Shown: positions 34,212 through 44,463, counted from the first letter of the stretch. The stretch is 64,000 nucleotides of DNA from Clostridiales bacterium (GCA_022775085.1 JALFJQ010000007.1:1-64000); one strand, 5' to 3'. The notes: generated by a model from the letters alone, not told the origin. Program-made: numbers and translations.

Positions 34212-35027
34212 TTATAAGCGCTGGCGTACCGCCTCATACAATAAAATAGATGCTGCGGCGGACGCGTTCAGGGAGCTGATGTGTCCGGCCATGGGAATGT
34301 TCACCATCACGTCGCAGTTCTTGCGGACGAGAGGGCTTAGCCCAGCGCCCTCGTTGCCGATGACGATGGCGGCGGGGCCGGTGAGGTCCGCCTGGTACAT
34401 GGGGATGGAGCCTTCGGCGGCGGTACCGAAGATCCACACGCCCTTGTCCTTCAGCTGGGAAATGGCGTTATTGATGTTGGTGACCCGGGCAACCTTCATA
34501 TACTCCACAGCCCCGGCGGAGGCCTTGGCAACGGTGGCAGTGAGGCCTACGCTGCGGCGCTTCGGGATGATGACGCCATGGGCGCCGGCGCACTCCGCGC
34601 TTCGCAGAATGGCACCCAGGTTGTGGGGGTCGGACAGCTCGTCACAGATGACGATGAGGGGCGCTTCCCCCTGGGCGGCAGCTTCTTCCAGAATGTCGTC
34701 GATGGTCACATATTCATGAGCGGCGGCAAGGGCGATGATGCCCTGATGGGCACGGGTAAAGGACATGGCGTCCAGTTTCCGGCGGTCAACGGGCACGACA
34801 ACAGCCCCTGCCTCTTTGGCCTGGGCAGCCAGCCGCTGCAAGGCCCGGTCGGTATCACCGTCAGCTACGAAGACTTTATCAATGGTGCGGCCGCTTTTCA
34901 GGGCCTCGGAAATGGCGTTGCGGCCCTCCAGCTGGCCCTCCACTTCTTCCGTTTCCTCCCGCTGGGCGAATCGGTCAGCCCGGCGGGGAGAATTTTTCCG
35001 TCCGGCAGGACGGCGGTTTTCATCCAT
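34212..35027 (-). CDS. rlmB: 23S rRNA 2'-O-methyltransferase RlmB-like (TrmH/SpoU family)
   Basis: SPOUT-class methyltransferase of 271 residues that methylates the ribose of a guanosine in 23S rRNA or a related RNA. A basic leader (RRPAGRKNSPRR) precedes the substrate-binding domain (EGRNAISEALKSG). The SPOUT core has DPHNLGAILRSAECAG, IVIGNEGAGLS and PMAGHISSLNASAAASI, the three motifs that form the SAM knot. A 5'-acid-rich linker sits near residue 30. It has a TTGAGA-17-TATAAT promoter and is followed after 17 bases by the ATPase-like gene. Confidence 0.92.
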   Translation of the reverse strand: MDENRRPAGRKNSPRRADRFAQREETEEVEGQLEGRNAISEALKSGRTIDKVFVADGDTDRALQRLAAQAKEAGAVVVPVDRRKLDAMSFTRAHQGIIALAAAHEYVTIDDILEEAAAQGEAPLIVICDELSDPHNLGAILRSAECAGAHGVIIPKRRSVGLTATVAKASAGAVEYMKVARVTNINNAISQLKDKGVWIFGTAAEGSIPMYQADLTGPAAIVIGNEGAGLSPLVRKNCDVMVNIPMAGHISSLNASAAASILLYEAVRQRL

Positions 35028-35067
35028 AACAGTATCTCCTGTTCACTTCATAGTAATAGATGCTAGC

Positions 35068-35096
35068 ATTATAACAGGTAATATGCAATTTCTCAA
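35068..35096 (-). promoter_or_regulatory. promoter of rlmB and the ATPase-like gene
   Basis: Minus strand TTGAGA (35091-35096) and TATAAT (35068-35073), spacer 17. The palindrome TGCTAGCA (35061-35068) overlaps the -10 end. Confidence 0.7.
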
Positions 35097-35180
35097 GCCT
35101 AAATTTTCACCGGAATGGGAAAAACCGGGGATTATGTAACCTATTCACAGAAAATTTACTATCCGGACGAGAATCCTTCA

Positions 35181-35209
35181 TTGCCTAAACCGCGAAAGTG
35201 TGATATGAT
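35181..35209 (+). promoter_or_regulatory. promoter of ftsH
   Basis: TTGCCT (35181-35186) and TATGAT (35204-35209), spacer 17, 28 bases before the ATG. Confidence 0.65.
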
Positions 35210-35236
35210 GTGCCAAAATAAGGAGGCGAGCGGATT

Positions 35237-37135
35237 ATGGATCTAAACCGCGGAAATAACCCCAATAACGGGAAAAAGCCTGAGGGTGACCGCCCCAAGG
35301 GCAGCTATTTTACCCCGCTGATGATTGCGCTGATTCTGGTGCTGCTGTTCAGCTGGATCATGAATGCAGTAGAAAAAAGCCAGTATACAGAAACAACCCT
35401 GTCTGACTTTTTCGAGGCCAAGGATTCCGGCCAGCTGGCGGAGGTGGAGCTGCGCTATGACCGCATTCTCTACATGACCAAGGAGGAGGCCGCCAAAGAC
35501 CCCGCCCGGCAGAAGGCCTGCTACACCGGCCTGCCCAGCGGCGGCGATATGATGGCCCTGGCGCAGGAGCTGGAAGCGCAGGGGATAACGGTCAACGTCC
35601 CCATTGTGGAGGACAACTCCATGATTATGATGGTTCTGTCCTATGCCATCATGATCGGCGGTATGTTCCTGCTGATGAACCTGCTGACAAAGCGCATGGG
35701 CGGCGACGGCATCATGGGCGGCATGGGCAAGTCCAAGGCCAAGGTCTATATGGAAAAGCAGACCGGCGTAACCTTCAAGGATGTGGCTGGACAGGACGAG
35801 GCCAAGGAGTCCTTACAGGAAATCATTGACTTCCTCCACAATCCCCAGAAGTATACCGCCATCGGCGCAAAGCTGCCTAAGGGCGCGCTGCTGGTAGGCT
35901 CTCCCGGCACCGGCAAGACCCTGCTTGCCAAGGCGGTGGCCGGCGAAGCCAATGTGCCCTTTTTCTCCATTTCCGGATCGGATTTTGTGGAGATGTTCGT
36001 GGGTATGGGCGCCAGCCGGGTTCGCGACCTGTTCCAGCAGGCGGCGAAGGTGGCTCCCTGCATCATCTTTATCGACGAAATTGACGCTGTGGGCCGTTCC
36101 CGTGACAGCCGCTACGGCTCCAACTCCGAGCAGGAGCAGACCCTGAACCAGCTGCTCAGTGAGATTGACGGCTTTGAGCCTTCCAAGGGCATCGTGTGTC
36201 TGGCTGCTACCAACCGTCCGGAAATTCTGGACAAGGCCCTGCTGCGGCCCGGCCGGTTCGACCGCCGGATCATCGTGGATCGTCCCAACCTCCAGGGCCG
36301 TCTGGACACTCTGAAGGTACACACCCGGAAGATCCGCCTTTCCGAGGACGTAGACCTGCGGAAAATCGCCCAGGCTACTGCCGGTGCGGTGGGAGCGGAT
36401 CTTGCCAATCTGGTGAACGAAGCCGCCCTGCGGGCCGTGCGTATGGGCCGTCAGGCGGTGAATCAGGAGGACTTGCTGGTGTCCTTCGAGACCGTCATCG
36501 CGGGCACCGAGAAGAAGAACACGGTGCTGACCGACATGGAAAAGCGTCTGGTTGCCTATCACGAGGTGGGCCACGCTTTGATCGCGGCGCTGGAGAAGCA
36601 TGCTCAGCCCGTTTCCAAGATCACTATCGTTCCCCACACCTCCGGCGCGCTGGGCTACACCATGCAGATGCCCGAGGAGGAAAAGTTCCTGTCCACCGCT
36701 GACGAGCTGCGTACCGAGCTGCGGACATTGGTTGGCGGACGGGCGGCGGAGCAGGTGGTATTCGGTATCCAGACCACCGGCGCTTCCAACGACATCCAGC
36801 GTGCCACCGCCCTGGCCCGGAATATGGTCACCCAGTACGGCATGAGCGAGAAGTTCGGCCTCATGTCCACCGCTTCCGTGCAGAATCAGTATCTGGACGG
36901 CCAGGCCTACATGGACTGCTCTCAGGAGACCGCTGCCGAGGTGGACAAGGAGGTCATGGGTCTTCTGGACAGCGCTTACACCGATGCCAAGCGGATTCTC
37001 ACGGAGAACCGGCAGCTGCTGGACGAGATCAGCGAGTTCCTGCTGGTGAAGGAGACCATCACCGGCGACGAGCTGATGGCCTATGTCAACGCGGACAAGA
37101 ACGCCCTGCCGGAGCCTTCTCAGGAAGAAGAATGA
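35237..37135 (+). CDS. ftsH: ATP-dependent zinc metalloprotease FtsH
   Basis: Membrane-bound AAA+ protease of 632 residues that extracts and degrades membrane and short-lived proteins. Two N-terminal membrane segments (about 20-38 and 130-150) enclose a short outside domain. AAA: Walker A GSPGTGKT, Walker [12 protein letters not shown], second region of homology [18 protein letters not shown]. Peptidase: zinc motif HEVGH at about residue 443. The C-terminal tail PEPSQEEE is acidic and short. GGAGG lies 10 bases before the ATG. It is a single-gene unit followed by an intrinsic terminator. Confidence 0.97.
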   Translation: MDLNRGNNPNNGKKPEGDRPKGSYFTPLMIALILVLLFSWIMNAVEKSQYTETTLSDFFEAKDSGQLAEVELRYDRILYMTKEEAAKDPARQKACYTGLPSGGDMMALAQELEAQGITVNVPIVEDNSMIMMVLSYAIMIGGMFLLMNLLTKRMGGDGIMGGMGKSKAKVYMEKQTGVTFKDVAGQDEAKESLQEIIDFLHNPQKYTAIGAKLPKGALLVGSPGTGKTLLAKAVAGEANVPFFSISGSDFVEMFVGMGASRVRDLFQQAAKVAPCIIFIDEIDAVGRSRDSRYGSNSEQEQTLNQLLSEIDGFEPSKGIVCLAATNRPEILDKALLRPGRFDRRIIVDRPNLQGRLDTLKVHTRKIRLSEDVDLRKIAQATAGAVGADLANLVNEAALRAVRMGRQAVNQEDLLVSFETVIAGTEKKNTVLTDMEKRLVAYHEVGHALIAALEKHAQPVSKITIVPHTSGALGYTMQMPEEEKFLSTADELRTELRTLVGGRAAEQVVFGIQTTGASNDIQRATALARNMVTQYGMSEKFGLMSTASVQNQYLDGQAYMDCSQETAAEVDKEVMGLLDSAYTDAKRILTENRQLLDEISEFLLVKETITGDELMAYVNADKNALPEPSQEEE

Positions 37136-37141
37136 TCCATG

Positions 37142-37170
37142 AAAACGGGGGCGGAAGCGCTCCCGTTTTT
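37142..37170 (+). terminator. terminator of ftsH
   Basis: AAAACGGGGGC pairs with GCTCCCGTTTT (one G-T pair) with a GGAAGC loop, and the T-run continues after the stem. Confidence 0.88.
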
Positions 37171-37174
37171 CGCC

Positions 37175-37203
37175 TTGCAAATTCCAGGGCAATGGGTTAT
37201 AAT
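37175..37203 (+). promoter_or_regulatory. promoter of the lipoprotein gene after ftsH
   Basis: TTGCAA (37175-37180) and TATAAT (37198-37203), spacer 17, starting 5 bases after the ftsH terminator. Confidence 0.75.
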
Positions 37204-37237
37204 GAAGGAACAAATGGCAGAAAAAGGAGGAATTTCT

Positions 37238-38062
37238 ATGAACAAGAAACGACTGTGCGCTTTGACAGCGCTGACATTGGCAGCTGCCATGACGCTGGGC
37301 GGCTGCGGCGGAAAAGAAGAGACTCCGGAGGTCTCCGCACCCCAGACTGCCGCATCCGAGGAAGCCGCGGCCCGGGAACTGAGCCTGACGGACAGCACCC
37401 TCGGCGTCACCGCCTGGAGCAGCCCCAACGGCGCAACGGTGGATCTCACTGCCGTTCCCTCGGAGCACGCCAAGGACGACAGCGCGGAATTTGTCGTCCG
37501 GCTGAACGGCAAGGATATGATGCGCATCCCCTGCCAGTGGGAGGACAACGCTTACACCGCTTCCGCCGACCTGAACGCTGAGGACGGATACAGCTACTCT
37601 GTAGCGCTCTCCGGCAAAGATGGGGCGTATGCCGAGATCCCTGTCTCCGCTTCCGAAACGCTGACGGATCTTGCCGACTCTCTGGAATCCTACTGCAGCC
37701 TGACGCTGGATGAAACGGAGCTGTCCGAAGGGGATCTGACGATCCTCAATGGGTACGCCATCGTCCAGGCTCCCCGCATTACCGCCAACAATGAGAATGT
37801 GGCCTGCGCCCAGGCCACACTGGTGCTGGCTCTGGACGGTGAGGAGATCGGCAGCGTTGCCCTGACCATGGCCCCCGGCGAGACGGAGCGGAGCTATGAC
37901 GCCAGCATTACGGATATGAGCTTCACCATCCCCGACACCATCGGTGAGGGACAGGAGTTGACCCTGCGGCTGGACGCGGTTCTTACCGACGGTCAGAACC
38001 TCACCGCCCAGGGTGGCAGCTGGACCGTGGAAAACGGCAGCATTGCCAACGCCGTGGGCTGA
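37238..38062 (+). CDS. predicted lipoprotein of unknown function
   Basis: Exported lipoprotein of 274 residues. The ATG at 37238 follows AAAGGAGGAATTTCT and gives the signal peptide NKKRLCALTALTLAAAMTL ending in lipobox LGGC with Cys24. The mature part starts with a Glu-rich linker (GGKEETPEVSAPQTAASEE) and continues as an acidic, beta-rich domain (AKDDSAEFVVRLNGKDMM, YSYSVALSGKDGAYAEIPV) that resembles an immunoglobulin-like or adhesin fold rather than an enzyme. I recognise no family. It has its own strong promoter just after ftsH, so it is not an ftsH operon member. Confidence 0.85.
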   Translation: MNKKRLCALTALTLAAAMTLGGCGGKEETPEVSAPQTAASEEAAARELSLTDSTLGVTAWSSPNGATVDLTAVPSEHAKDDSAEFVVRLNGKDMMRIPCQWEDNAYTASADLNAEDGYSYSVALSGKDGAYAEIPVSASETLTDLADSLESYCSLTLDETELSEGDLTILNGYAIVQAPRITANNENVACAQATLVLALDGEEIGSVALTMAPGETERSYDASITDMSFTIPDTIGEGQELTLRLDAVLTDGQNLTAQGGSWTVENGSIANAVG

Positions 38063-38449
38063 GAAACAGATTACGCAGCAGATAAAGCTGGCGAGAAAGC
38101 AGCTTCATAGGGGGCGATGTCCACATCGCCTCTTCACGGATGTTTTCTATTTGCCGGAAAAGCCTTTCGCCGCTGGCTTTTGCTGCGGGCAGGTCTGGGC
38201 ATCGGCATCTACGATAGGGAATAATTAGTTTTTCGACAGTCTGACTCCACCTCCTTTGAGGTGGAGTTTTTTGCTGCGGATCGATAAAAAAGCTGCTTTC
38301 CAACGGAGAATCTCCAAATTTTCCGCAAGATTTTCACAGGTTTTTGCCGTCCCTGAATTGGGTGGGAGCATTTTTTACAAATTTCATCGGACATCCGTAT
38401 TTTTTTATGTGAATACTATAAAAAAGTTGAAATATTCCTGTTTTTGAGA
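38063..38449. other. gene-free stretch with hairpins
   Basis: No coding region is supported over about 390 bases. Seen here: a GGCGATGT/ACATCGCC hairpin (38113-38130), an intrinsic terminator at 38244-38272 that is not close to any gene, and AT-rich sequence after 38290. A small RNA ending at the terminator is possible, but no clear promoter was found. Confidence 0.4.
38244..38272 (+). terminator. stand-alone intrinsic terminator
   Basis: ACTCCACCTC and GAGGTGGAGT, 10-base perfect arms with a CTTT loop and six T. It lies 180 bases after the lipoprotein stop, so it may end that transcript or a small RNA. Confidence 0.85.
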
Positions 38450-38478
38450 TTGATTTTACAGTTGGTTTCGACTACAAT
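38450..38478 (+). promoter_or_regulatory. promoter of trmL
   Basis: TTGATT (38450-38455) and TACAAT (38473-38478), spacer 17, 60 bases before trmL. Confidence 0.6.
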
Positions 38479-38537
38479 AGGAGCCAAACGGGGTTCGAAA
38501 AACGCCCGGCAAATGTGTCCCGCGCGAGGTGAAGTTC

Positions 38538-39020
38538 ATGCTCAATATCGTGCTGGTGGAACCGGAGATCCCGCAGAACTGCGGCAACATTGCCCGCACC
38601 TGCGCAGCCACCGGCTGTCGGCTCCATCTGATCCGTCCCCTGGGCTTCGACATCTCCGAAAAGGCAGTGCGCAGAGCGGGTCTGGATTACTGGCACATGG
38701 TCGAGGTCATCGACTACGAAAATCTGGCAGATTTCTTCGCCAGGAATCAGGTTCGGCAGATGTGGTGCCTGTCCACAAAGGCTCCCCGGTGCTACACCGA
38801 GGCCCATTACGAGGATGGCTGCTACCTGTTCTTCGGAAAAGAGACAAAGGGTCTGCCCGAGGATTTTCTCCGGGAGCACTTTGAAGAATGCGTCCGCATC
38901 CCCATGCGGGAAGATGCCCGGAGCCTGAACCTGAGCAACGCCGTCGCCGTGACCGTTTTTGAGGCTCTTCGGCAGCTTTCCTTCCCCGGTTTGAAGGATT
39001 ATGGTAAAATGCGGGGATAA
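38538..39020 (+). CDS. trmL: tRNA (cytidine(34)-2'-O)-methyltransferase
   Basis: Small SPOUT methyltransferase of 160 residues that methylates the wobble ribose of certain tRNA-Leu. The start MLNIVLVEPEIPQNCGNIAR is diagnostic of the TrmL/YibK group; LIRPLGFDISEKAVRRAGLD and FGKETKGLPEDFL are the following motifs and RIPMREDARSLNLSNAVAV closes the SAM knot. I chose the ATG at 38538 because GAGGTGA stands 5-6 bases before it; the GTG at 38529 is part of that site. pgk follows after 28 bases. Confidence 0.93.
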   Translation: MLNIVLVEPEIPQNCGNIARTCAATGCRLHLIRPLGFDISEKAVRRAGLDYWHMVEVIDYENLADFFARNQVRQMWCLSTKAPRCYTEAHYEDGCYLFFGKETKGLPEDFLREHFEECVRIPMREDARSLNLSNAVAVTVFEALRQLSFPGLKDYGKMRG

Positions 39021-39048
39021 GCCCCGATTTTGTTAAGGAGGAAGTACC

Positions 39049-40248
<1,200 letters not shown>

Positions 40249-40268
40249 TCGCACTTAATGAACTGTAA

Positions 40269-40297
40269 GCGGGGCGGAGGGATGCCCTCCGCCCCGC
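40269..40297 (+). terminator. long hairpin after pgk
   Basis: GCGGGGCGGAGGG pairs perfectly with CCCTCCGCCCCGC around ATG. No T-run, so it may act as a stability element or partial terminator between pgk and tpiA. Confidence 0.6.
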
Positions 40298-40419
40298 ATT
40301 CCCAAGCACCGCGCCTTTGCGGCTGGGGAACAGCCCCTGCCGGACCGTGGACGGCCCGTCTGCGGATAATTTCGTCAATGCACATCCATAATGGATGTTA
40401 GAATAAGGAGAAATAGGAA

Positions 40420-41196
40420 ATGAACAGAAAATATCGTAAGACCGTCATCGCCGGCAACTGGAAGATGAACAAGACCCCCTCCGAGACCAAGGAATTCATG
40501 ACCCAGCTGAAGGCCATCATGCCCAAGGGCCGCTGGTGCGATGTGGCTCTGTGCGTGCCCGCCGTCTGCATCCCCGCCGCTGTCCGTGCCATGCGTGAGA
40601 CCCGGGTGGGCATCGGCGCTGAGAACTGCAACGCCAACGCCTCCGGCGCTTACACCGGCGAGATCGCTACCAATATGCTGGTTGACGCCGGCTGCAAGTA
40701 CGTCATCATCGGTCACTCCGAGCGCCGCGCCATGGGCGAGACCGACGCTGATGTCAACGCCAAGGTTCTGGCTGCTCTGGACGCCGGTCTGATCCCCATC
40801 ATGTGCTGCGGCGAGAGCCTGGAGCAGCGGGAATCCGGCATCACTGCCGAGCACATCACCATGCAGATCAAGCTGGGTCTGGCGAACGTGCCCGAGGACA
40901 AGATCCGCAAGGTCATCATCGCCTACGAGCCCATCTGGGCCATCGGCACCGGCTTGACCGCCACCCCCGAGCAGGCTGAGGAAGTCTGTGAGATGATCCG
41001 CAGCGTTGTCCGCAAGCTCTACTCCTCCAAGAACGCCCGCGCCATCTCCATCCTGTATGGCGGCTCCATGAACGATAAGAACGCCTTCGAGCTGCTGGCT
41101 CAGCCCGACATCGACGGCGGTCTGATCGGCGGTGCTTCCCTGGTGCCCGAGAAGTTCGTCAAGATCATCGAGGCTGCCAACCAGCCCACCGTGTAA
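40420..41196 (+). CDS. tpiA: triosephosphate isomerase
   Basis: Glycolytic TIM-barrel enzyme of 258 residues interconverting dihydroxyacetone phosphate and glyceraldehyde 3-phosphate. AGNWKMNKT holds the substrate-binding Asn and Lys, IGHSERRAMGETD the catalytic His, YEPIWAIGTGLTATPEQ the catalytic Glu and the mobile loop, and YGGSMNDKNAFELL the phosphate-binding loop. TAAGGAG stands upstream of the ATG. It shares the high-expression codon pattern of pgk. The next unit begins after a terminator. Confidence 0.98.
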   Translation: MNRKYRKTVIAGNWKMNKTPSETKEFMTQLKAIMPKGRWCDVALCVPAVCIPAAVRAMRETRVGIGAENCNANASGAYTGEIATNMLVDAGCKYVIIGHSERRAMGETDADVNAKVLAALDAGLIPIMCCGESLEQRESGITAEHITMQIKLGLANVPEDKIRKVIIAYEPIWAIGTGLTATPEQAEEVCEMIRSVVRKLYSSKNARAISILYGGSMNDKNAFELLAQPDIDGGLIGGASLVPEKFVKIIEAANQPTV

Positions 41197-41215
41197 GCAA
41201 TTACATAATCAAGAC

Positions 41216-41241
41216 GGGCTGCAGGTTTCTGCAGCCCTTTT
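41216..41241. terminator. terminator of tpiA
   Basis: GGGCTGCAG and CTGCAGCCC with a GTTT loop, then TTTT. Outer TAATCAA and TTGATTA pieces extend the symmetry, so it could work in both directions. Confidence 0.82.
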
Positions 41242-41266
41242 GATTATGAAATGCAAAATGCAGAAT

Positions 41267-41312
41267 GATAAATGCAAAATGATGGAGTCATTTTGTATTT
41301 CGCATTTTTATC
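41267..41312 (+). repeat. AT-rich imperfect inverted repeat before the Sua5 gene
   Basis: GATAAATGCAAAATGA pairs with TCATTTTG...GCATTTTTATC around TGGAG, and AAATGCAAAATG occurs in near-tandem copies just before it (41250-41280). It ends directly at the GAGGTG ribosome binding site of the next gene. It looks like a small repeat insertion or a translational control hairpin; which is not known. Confidence 0.45.
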
Positions 41313-41322
41313 GAGGTGTCGT

Positions 41323-42357
41323 ATGAAAACACTGTTATTATCCGCAGCGGACATGAAAACCCCCGCCATTGCCGCTGAGCTGATTCGGCAGGGAGAGCTG
41401 GTGGCGATTCCAACCGAGACGGTTTATGGTTTGGGCGCTGACGGGCTGAAGGAAGCTGCTGTGGCGAAAATTTTTGAAGCCAAGGGTCGGCCACAGGACA
41501 ACCCCTTGATTTTGCACATCTGGGGTGCCTCTCAGATGGAGCTGTTCTGCCATGACATTCCCCAGGCGGCCTATGCTCTGGCGGATGCCTTCTGGCCCGG
41601 GCCGCTGACCATGGTGCTGCCTGCCCGGGACATTGTGCCCAAACGCACCACCGGGGGACTGGATACCGTGGCCCTGCGCTGCCCGGACAACGCCGTGACG
41701 CGGGAGATCATCCGGCTGTCCGGTGTGCCCATTGCGGCCCCCTCCGCCAACATCTCCGGCAAGCCCTCCACCACCACCGCCCAGCACGTACTCCACGACC
41801 ACGACGGGAAAATTGCCGCCGTGGTGGATGGCGGCCCCTGTCGGGTAGGCGTGGAATCTACCATCGTGGACTTGACGGAGGACCGGCCCCGGCTGCTGCG
41901 CCCCGGCGGCATCACCCCGGAGCAGTTGATTGGCGTTTTGGGTGACCTTGTGGTGGACAAGGCGGTGACGGCGCAGATCGATAAGGACGCCGTGGTGAAG
42001 GCCCCCGGCATGAAGTACCGCCATTATGCGCCGTCTGAGCCGGTGGTCATCGTGGCAGGCTCCCGGGAAAAGGCGGCAGCCTATATTCACCGCCACTTTA
42101 CACCCGGTGACCGGGTACTGTGCTTTGAGGAAGAGCTTCCCCTGTACTCCGACTGTAATCCCCTTTCCTATGGTCAGGAAGCAGACGCGGCGACCCTGTC
42201 TGCGGGCCTGTTTTCCGCCCTGCGGGAGTTGGACGACCCGTCCATCCATCAGGTCTACGCCCGGTGCCCCGTGGGCGGCGGCGTGGCCTACGCGGTGCAG
42301 AACCGTCTGAAGAAAGCCGCCGCCTTCCACATTGTGGACGCGGAGGTAGAGGAATGA
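41323..42357 (+). CDS. threonylcarbamoyl-AMP synthase (Sua5 type)
   Basis: Makes threonylcarbamoyl-AMP from threonine, bicarbonate and ATP for the t6A modification of ANN-decoding tRNAs. It has 344 residues, the two-domain Sua5 form: the YrdC domain (LIRQGELVAIPTETVYGLGA, KIFEAKGRPQDNPLILHI, APSANISGKPS) and, after the linker KAPGMKYRHYAPSEP, the C-terminal Sua5 domain. The ATG at 41323 follows GAGGTG; the frame extends upstream only into the repeat. It overlaps coaE by 4 bases. Names in use are tsaC, ywlC or sua5. Confidence 0.94.
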   Translation: MKTLLLSAADMKTPAIAAELIRQGELVAIPTETVYGLGADGLKEAAVAKIFEAKGRPQDNPLILHIWGASQMELFCHDIPQAAYALADAFWPGPLTMVLPARDIVPKRTTGGLDTVALRCPDNAVTREIIRLSGVPIAAPSANISGKPSTTTAQHVLHDHDGKIAAVVDGGPCRVGVESTIVDLTEDRPRLLRPGGITPEQLIGVLGDLVVDKAVTAQIDKDAVVKAPGMKYRHYAPSEPVVIVAGSREKAAAYIHRHFTPGDRVLCFEEELPLYSDCNPLSYGQEADAATLSAGLFSALRELDDPSIHQVYARCPVGGGVAYAVQNRLKKAAAFHIVDAEVEE

Positions 42358-42932
42358 TCCTCGGTATCACCGGCGGCACCGGCTGCGGAAAAACCACCCT
42401 GCTAAACTGCATTGCCCAGCTGGGCGGGGTGATTCTGGACTGCGATGCCATCTATCATGAACTTCTGCGCACCGACCCGACGCTGCTTGGGACCATCGAA
42501 AAACGGTTCCCCGGCACCGTGGAAAACGGGGCCTTACAGCGAAGAAAACTGGGAAATCTGGTATTTTCCGACGAAAAGGCTCTGAATGACCTGAACCAAA
42601 TCACCCATGGTGCGGTGAAAGCGGAAGTAGTCCGACGACTGACCGAAAAGCCGAAGCTTGCCGCCATTGATGCCATCGCCCTGTTCGAAGGGGGCCTTGC
42701 GGAATTGTGCGACATAACCGTCGCCGTCACTGCCCCGGAGGAAGCACGCATCCAGCGACTCATGGTCCGGGACGGCATTGACCGTGACTACGCCAAGCGG
42801 CGGATTGACGCCCAAAAAAGCGCGGACTGGTTCCGGGAAAACTGCGATTACTGTCTGGAAAATAACGGCACACAGAACGATTTCCATGATATGTGCCTTG
42901 CTTTTCTGCGACAACTTGCTATAATAGAATAA
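42354..42932 (+). CDS. coaE: dephospho-CoA kinase
   Basis: Last step of coenzyme A synthesis: phosphorylates dephospho-CoA on the 3'-hydroxyl. It has 192 residues. The P-loop reads GITGGTGCGKTT rather than the more common GLTGGIGSGKS but keeps the Lys-Thr. CDAIYHELL is the acceptor-binding motif, and the lid carries RLMVRDGIDRDYAKRRI. The start ATG overlaps the Sua5 stop (ATGA) after GAGG. The tail is shorter than in many homologues. Confidence 0.93.
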   Translation: MILGITGGTGCGKTTLLNCIAQLGGVILDCDAIYHELLRTDPTLLGTIEKRFPGTVENGALQRRKLGNLVFSDEKALNDLNQITHGAVKAEVVRRLTEKPKLAAIDAIALFEGGLAELCDITVAVTAPEEARIQRLMVRDGIDRDYAKRRIDAQKSADWFRENCDYCLENNGTQNDFHDMCLAFLRQLAIIE

Positions 42933-42956
42933 AATCCAACGTAAGGAGCGAAAAAA

Positions 42957-44345
42957 ATGATGAATACCGACGAACTCCGGGAGTCCCTGCTGATGGCCTC
43001 CAAGAACGGCTATGCCCGCATTTCACCCGAGGAGCGGGAAGAAATGAATGCCTACTGCCGCCGCTACATGGACTTTATGGATGCCTGCAAGACCGAGCGG
43101 GAAGCCACCGCCTGGGCCGTCCGTGAGGCGGATAAGCGGGGGTTCAAGCCCTTCACTCCCGGCATGGAAGCGAAGCCCGGCGATAAAATCTACTACAATA
43201 ACCGGAACAAGTCCATTGCTCTGGCAGTGATCGGCACCGAGTCCCTTGCCAAGGGTGCCAATATCTGCGCCGCCCATGTGGACTCCCCCCGGCTGGACGT
43301 GAAGCCCAATCCCTTGTACGAGGATTCTCAGATTGCCTACTTCAAGACCCACTACTACGGCGGCGTCAAGAAGTATCAGTGGCCCACCGTGCCCCTGGCT
43401 CTGCATGGCGTAGTCTACCGCAAGGACGGCAGCGTAGTCACCGTGACCATCGGTGAGGACGACAATGACCCTGTGCTGATGATCTCCGATCTGCTGATCC
43501 ATCTGGCCGGCGATCAGATGCAGAAGCCCTTGGCCAAGGGCATCGAGGGTGAGCAGCTGAACGTGATTCTGGGCACCGAGCCTCTCGATGGCGAGGGCGC
43601 TGATTTGGTGAAGCTGAACGTCATGCAGCTGCTGCACGAGAAATATGGCCTGATTGAGGAGGATTTCCTGTCCGCCGAGCTGACGGTGTTGCCTGCTGGC
43701 AAGTGCCGTGAGGTTGGCCTTGACCGCAGCCTGCTGGCGGCCTACGGTCACGATGACCGGGTCTGCGCCTACGCCGAACTGGATTCCCTGTTTGCCATCG
43801 AGAATCCTGCCAAGACTGCCGTGTGTATCCTGGCGGATCGGGAGGAAGTTGGCTCCATGGGCATTTCCGGTATGCAGAGCCACTACTTTGAGCACTTTAT
43901 GGGTACTCTGTGCGATGCGCAGAACGTGAAGCTGGAGGACTGCTTCGCGAACGCATTTTGCCTGTCCGCCGACGTGACCAACGCCTTTGACCCCAACTTT
44001 GCCGAGACCTGTGACAAGCGGAACAACGCCCAGCTGAACTACGGTGTTGCCCTGAGCAAGTATACCGGCTCCCGGGGCAAGAGCGGTGCCTCTGATGCTT
44101 CCGCCGAGGCCATGGGCCATGTCCGTACCGCTCTGGACAGTGCCGGTGTCATCTGGCAGATTGGCATTCTGGGCAAGGTCGATCAGGGCGGCGGCGGCAC
44201 TGTGGCAGCCTATATGGCCAACCGGAATATTGTCACCGTGGACGCGGGCGTGCCCGTGATCAGCATGCACGCACCTATGGAGCTGGTTTCCAAGCTGGAC
44301 TGCTATGAGACCATGCGGGCCTGCAAGGCCATCTATCTGGCGTAA
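42957..44345 (+). CDS. M18 family aminopeptidase
   Basis: Cytoplasmic zinc aminopeptidase of 462 residues of the M18 family (aspartyl aminopeptidase type), which trims N-terminal, often acidic, residues from peptides. Metal and catalytic sites: AAHVDSPRLD, LADREEVGSMG, SADVTNAFDPN and SMHAPMELVS, each at the usual distance. The long insert around GGVKKYQWPTVPLALHG is the dimerisation/lid region of this family. TAAGGAG stands before the ATG. A hairpin terminator follows the stop codon. The exact substrate preference is not readable. Confidence 0.94.
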   Translation: MMNTDELRESLLMASKNGYARISPEEREEMNAYCRRYMDFMDACKTEREATAWAVREADKRGFKPFTPGMEAKPGDKIYYNNRNKSIALAVIGTESLAKGANICAAHVDSPRLDVKPNPLYEDSQIAYFKTHYYGGVKKYQWPTVPLALHGVVYRKDGSVVTVTIGEDDNDPVLMISDLLIHLAGDQMQKPLAKGIEGEQLNVILGTEPLDGEGADLVKLNVMQLLHEKYGLIEEDFLSAELTVLPAGKCREVGLDRSLLAAYGHDDRVCAYAELDSLFAIENPAKTAVCILADREEVGSMGISGMQSHYFEHFMGTLCDAQNVKLEDCFANAFCLSADVTNAFDPNFAETCDKRNNAQLNYGVALSKYTGSRGKSGASDASAEAMGHVRTALDSAGVIWQIGILGKVDQGGGGTVAAYMANRNIVTVDAGVPVISMHAPMELVSKLDCYETMRACKAIYLA

Positions 44346-44352
44346 CAAATGC

Positions 44353-44376
44353 GGGGCGCACCAACTGGTGCGCCCC
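44353..44376 (+). terminator. terminator of the M18 aminopeptidase gene
   Basis: GGGGCGCACCA and TGGTGCGCCCC with only two bases between them (10 bp and a 4-base loop in practice), 8 bases after the stop. The next promoter starts at its very end. Confidence 0.7.
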
Positions 44377-44405
44377 TTGACATTCTGCACAATTTCATAT
44401 ATAAT
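44377..44405 (+). promoter_or_regulatory. consensus promoter of queT
   Basis: Perfect TTGACA (44377-44382) and TATAAT (44400-44405) with a 17-base spacer. The start near 44412 lies just before the riboswitch. Confidence 0.88.
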
Positions 44406-44422
44406 CATTTATGTAATTTTAT

Positions 44423-44463
44423 AGGACAGTTCGTGACCATCCTGTCGGTAAACAAAACTAGGG
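44423..44463 (+). promoter_or_regulatory. probable preQ1-I riboswitch
   Basis: GACAG (44425-44429) pairs with CTGTC (44442-44446) around a 12-base loop TTCGTGACCATC, followed by the A-rich tail GGTAAACAAAACTAGGG. The small stem, pyrimidine-rich loop and A-rich tail ending in a G-run able to pair with loop C residues follow the preQ1-I H-type pseudoknot. A terminator lies 10 bases downstream and a queuosine-precursor transporter gene follows, which fits the role. The loop differs from the textbook consensus, so the subtype is uncertain. Confidence 0.75.

Noticed and set aside
32332..34719. 795-codon open frame opposite the ATPase-like gene and rlmB
   Set aside because: Crosses the boundary of two supported genes and has no domain or ribosome binding site.
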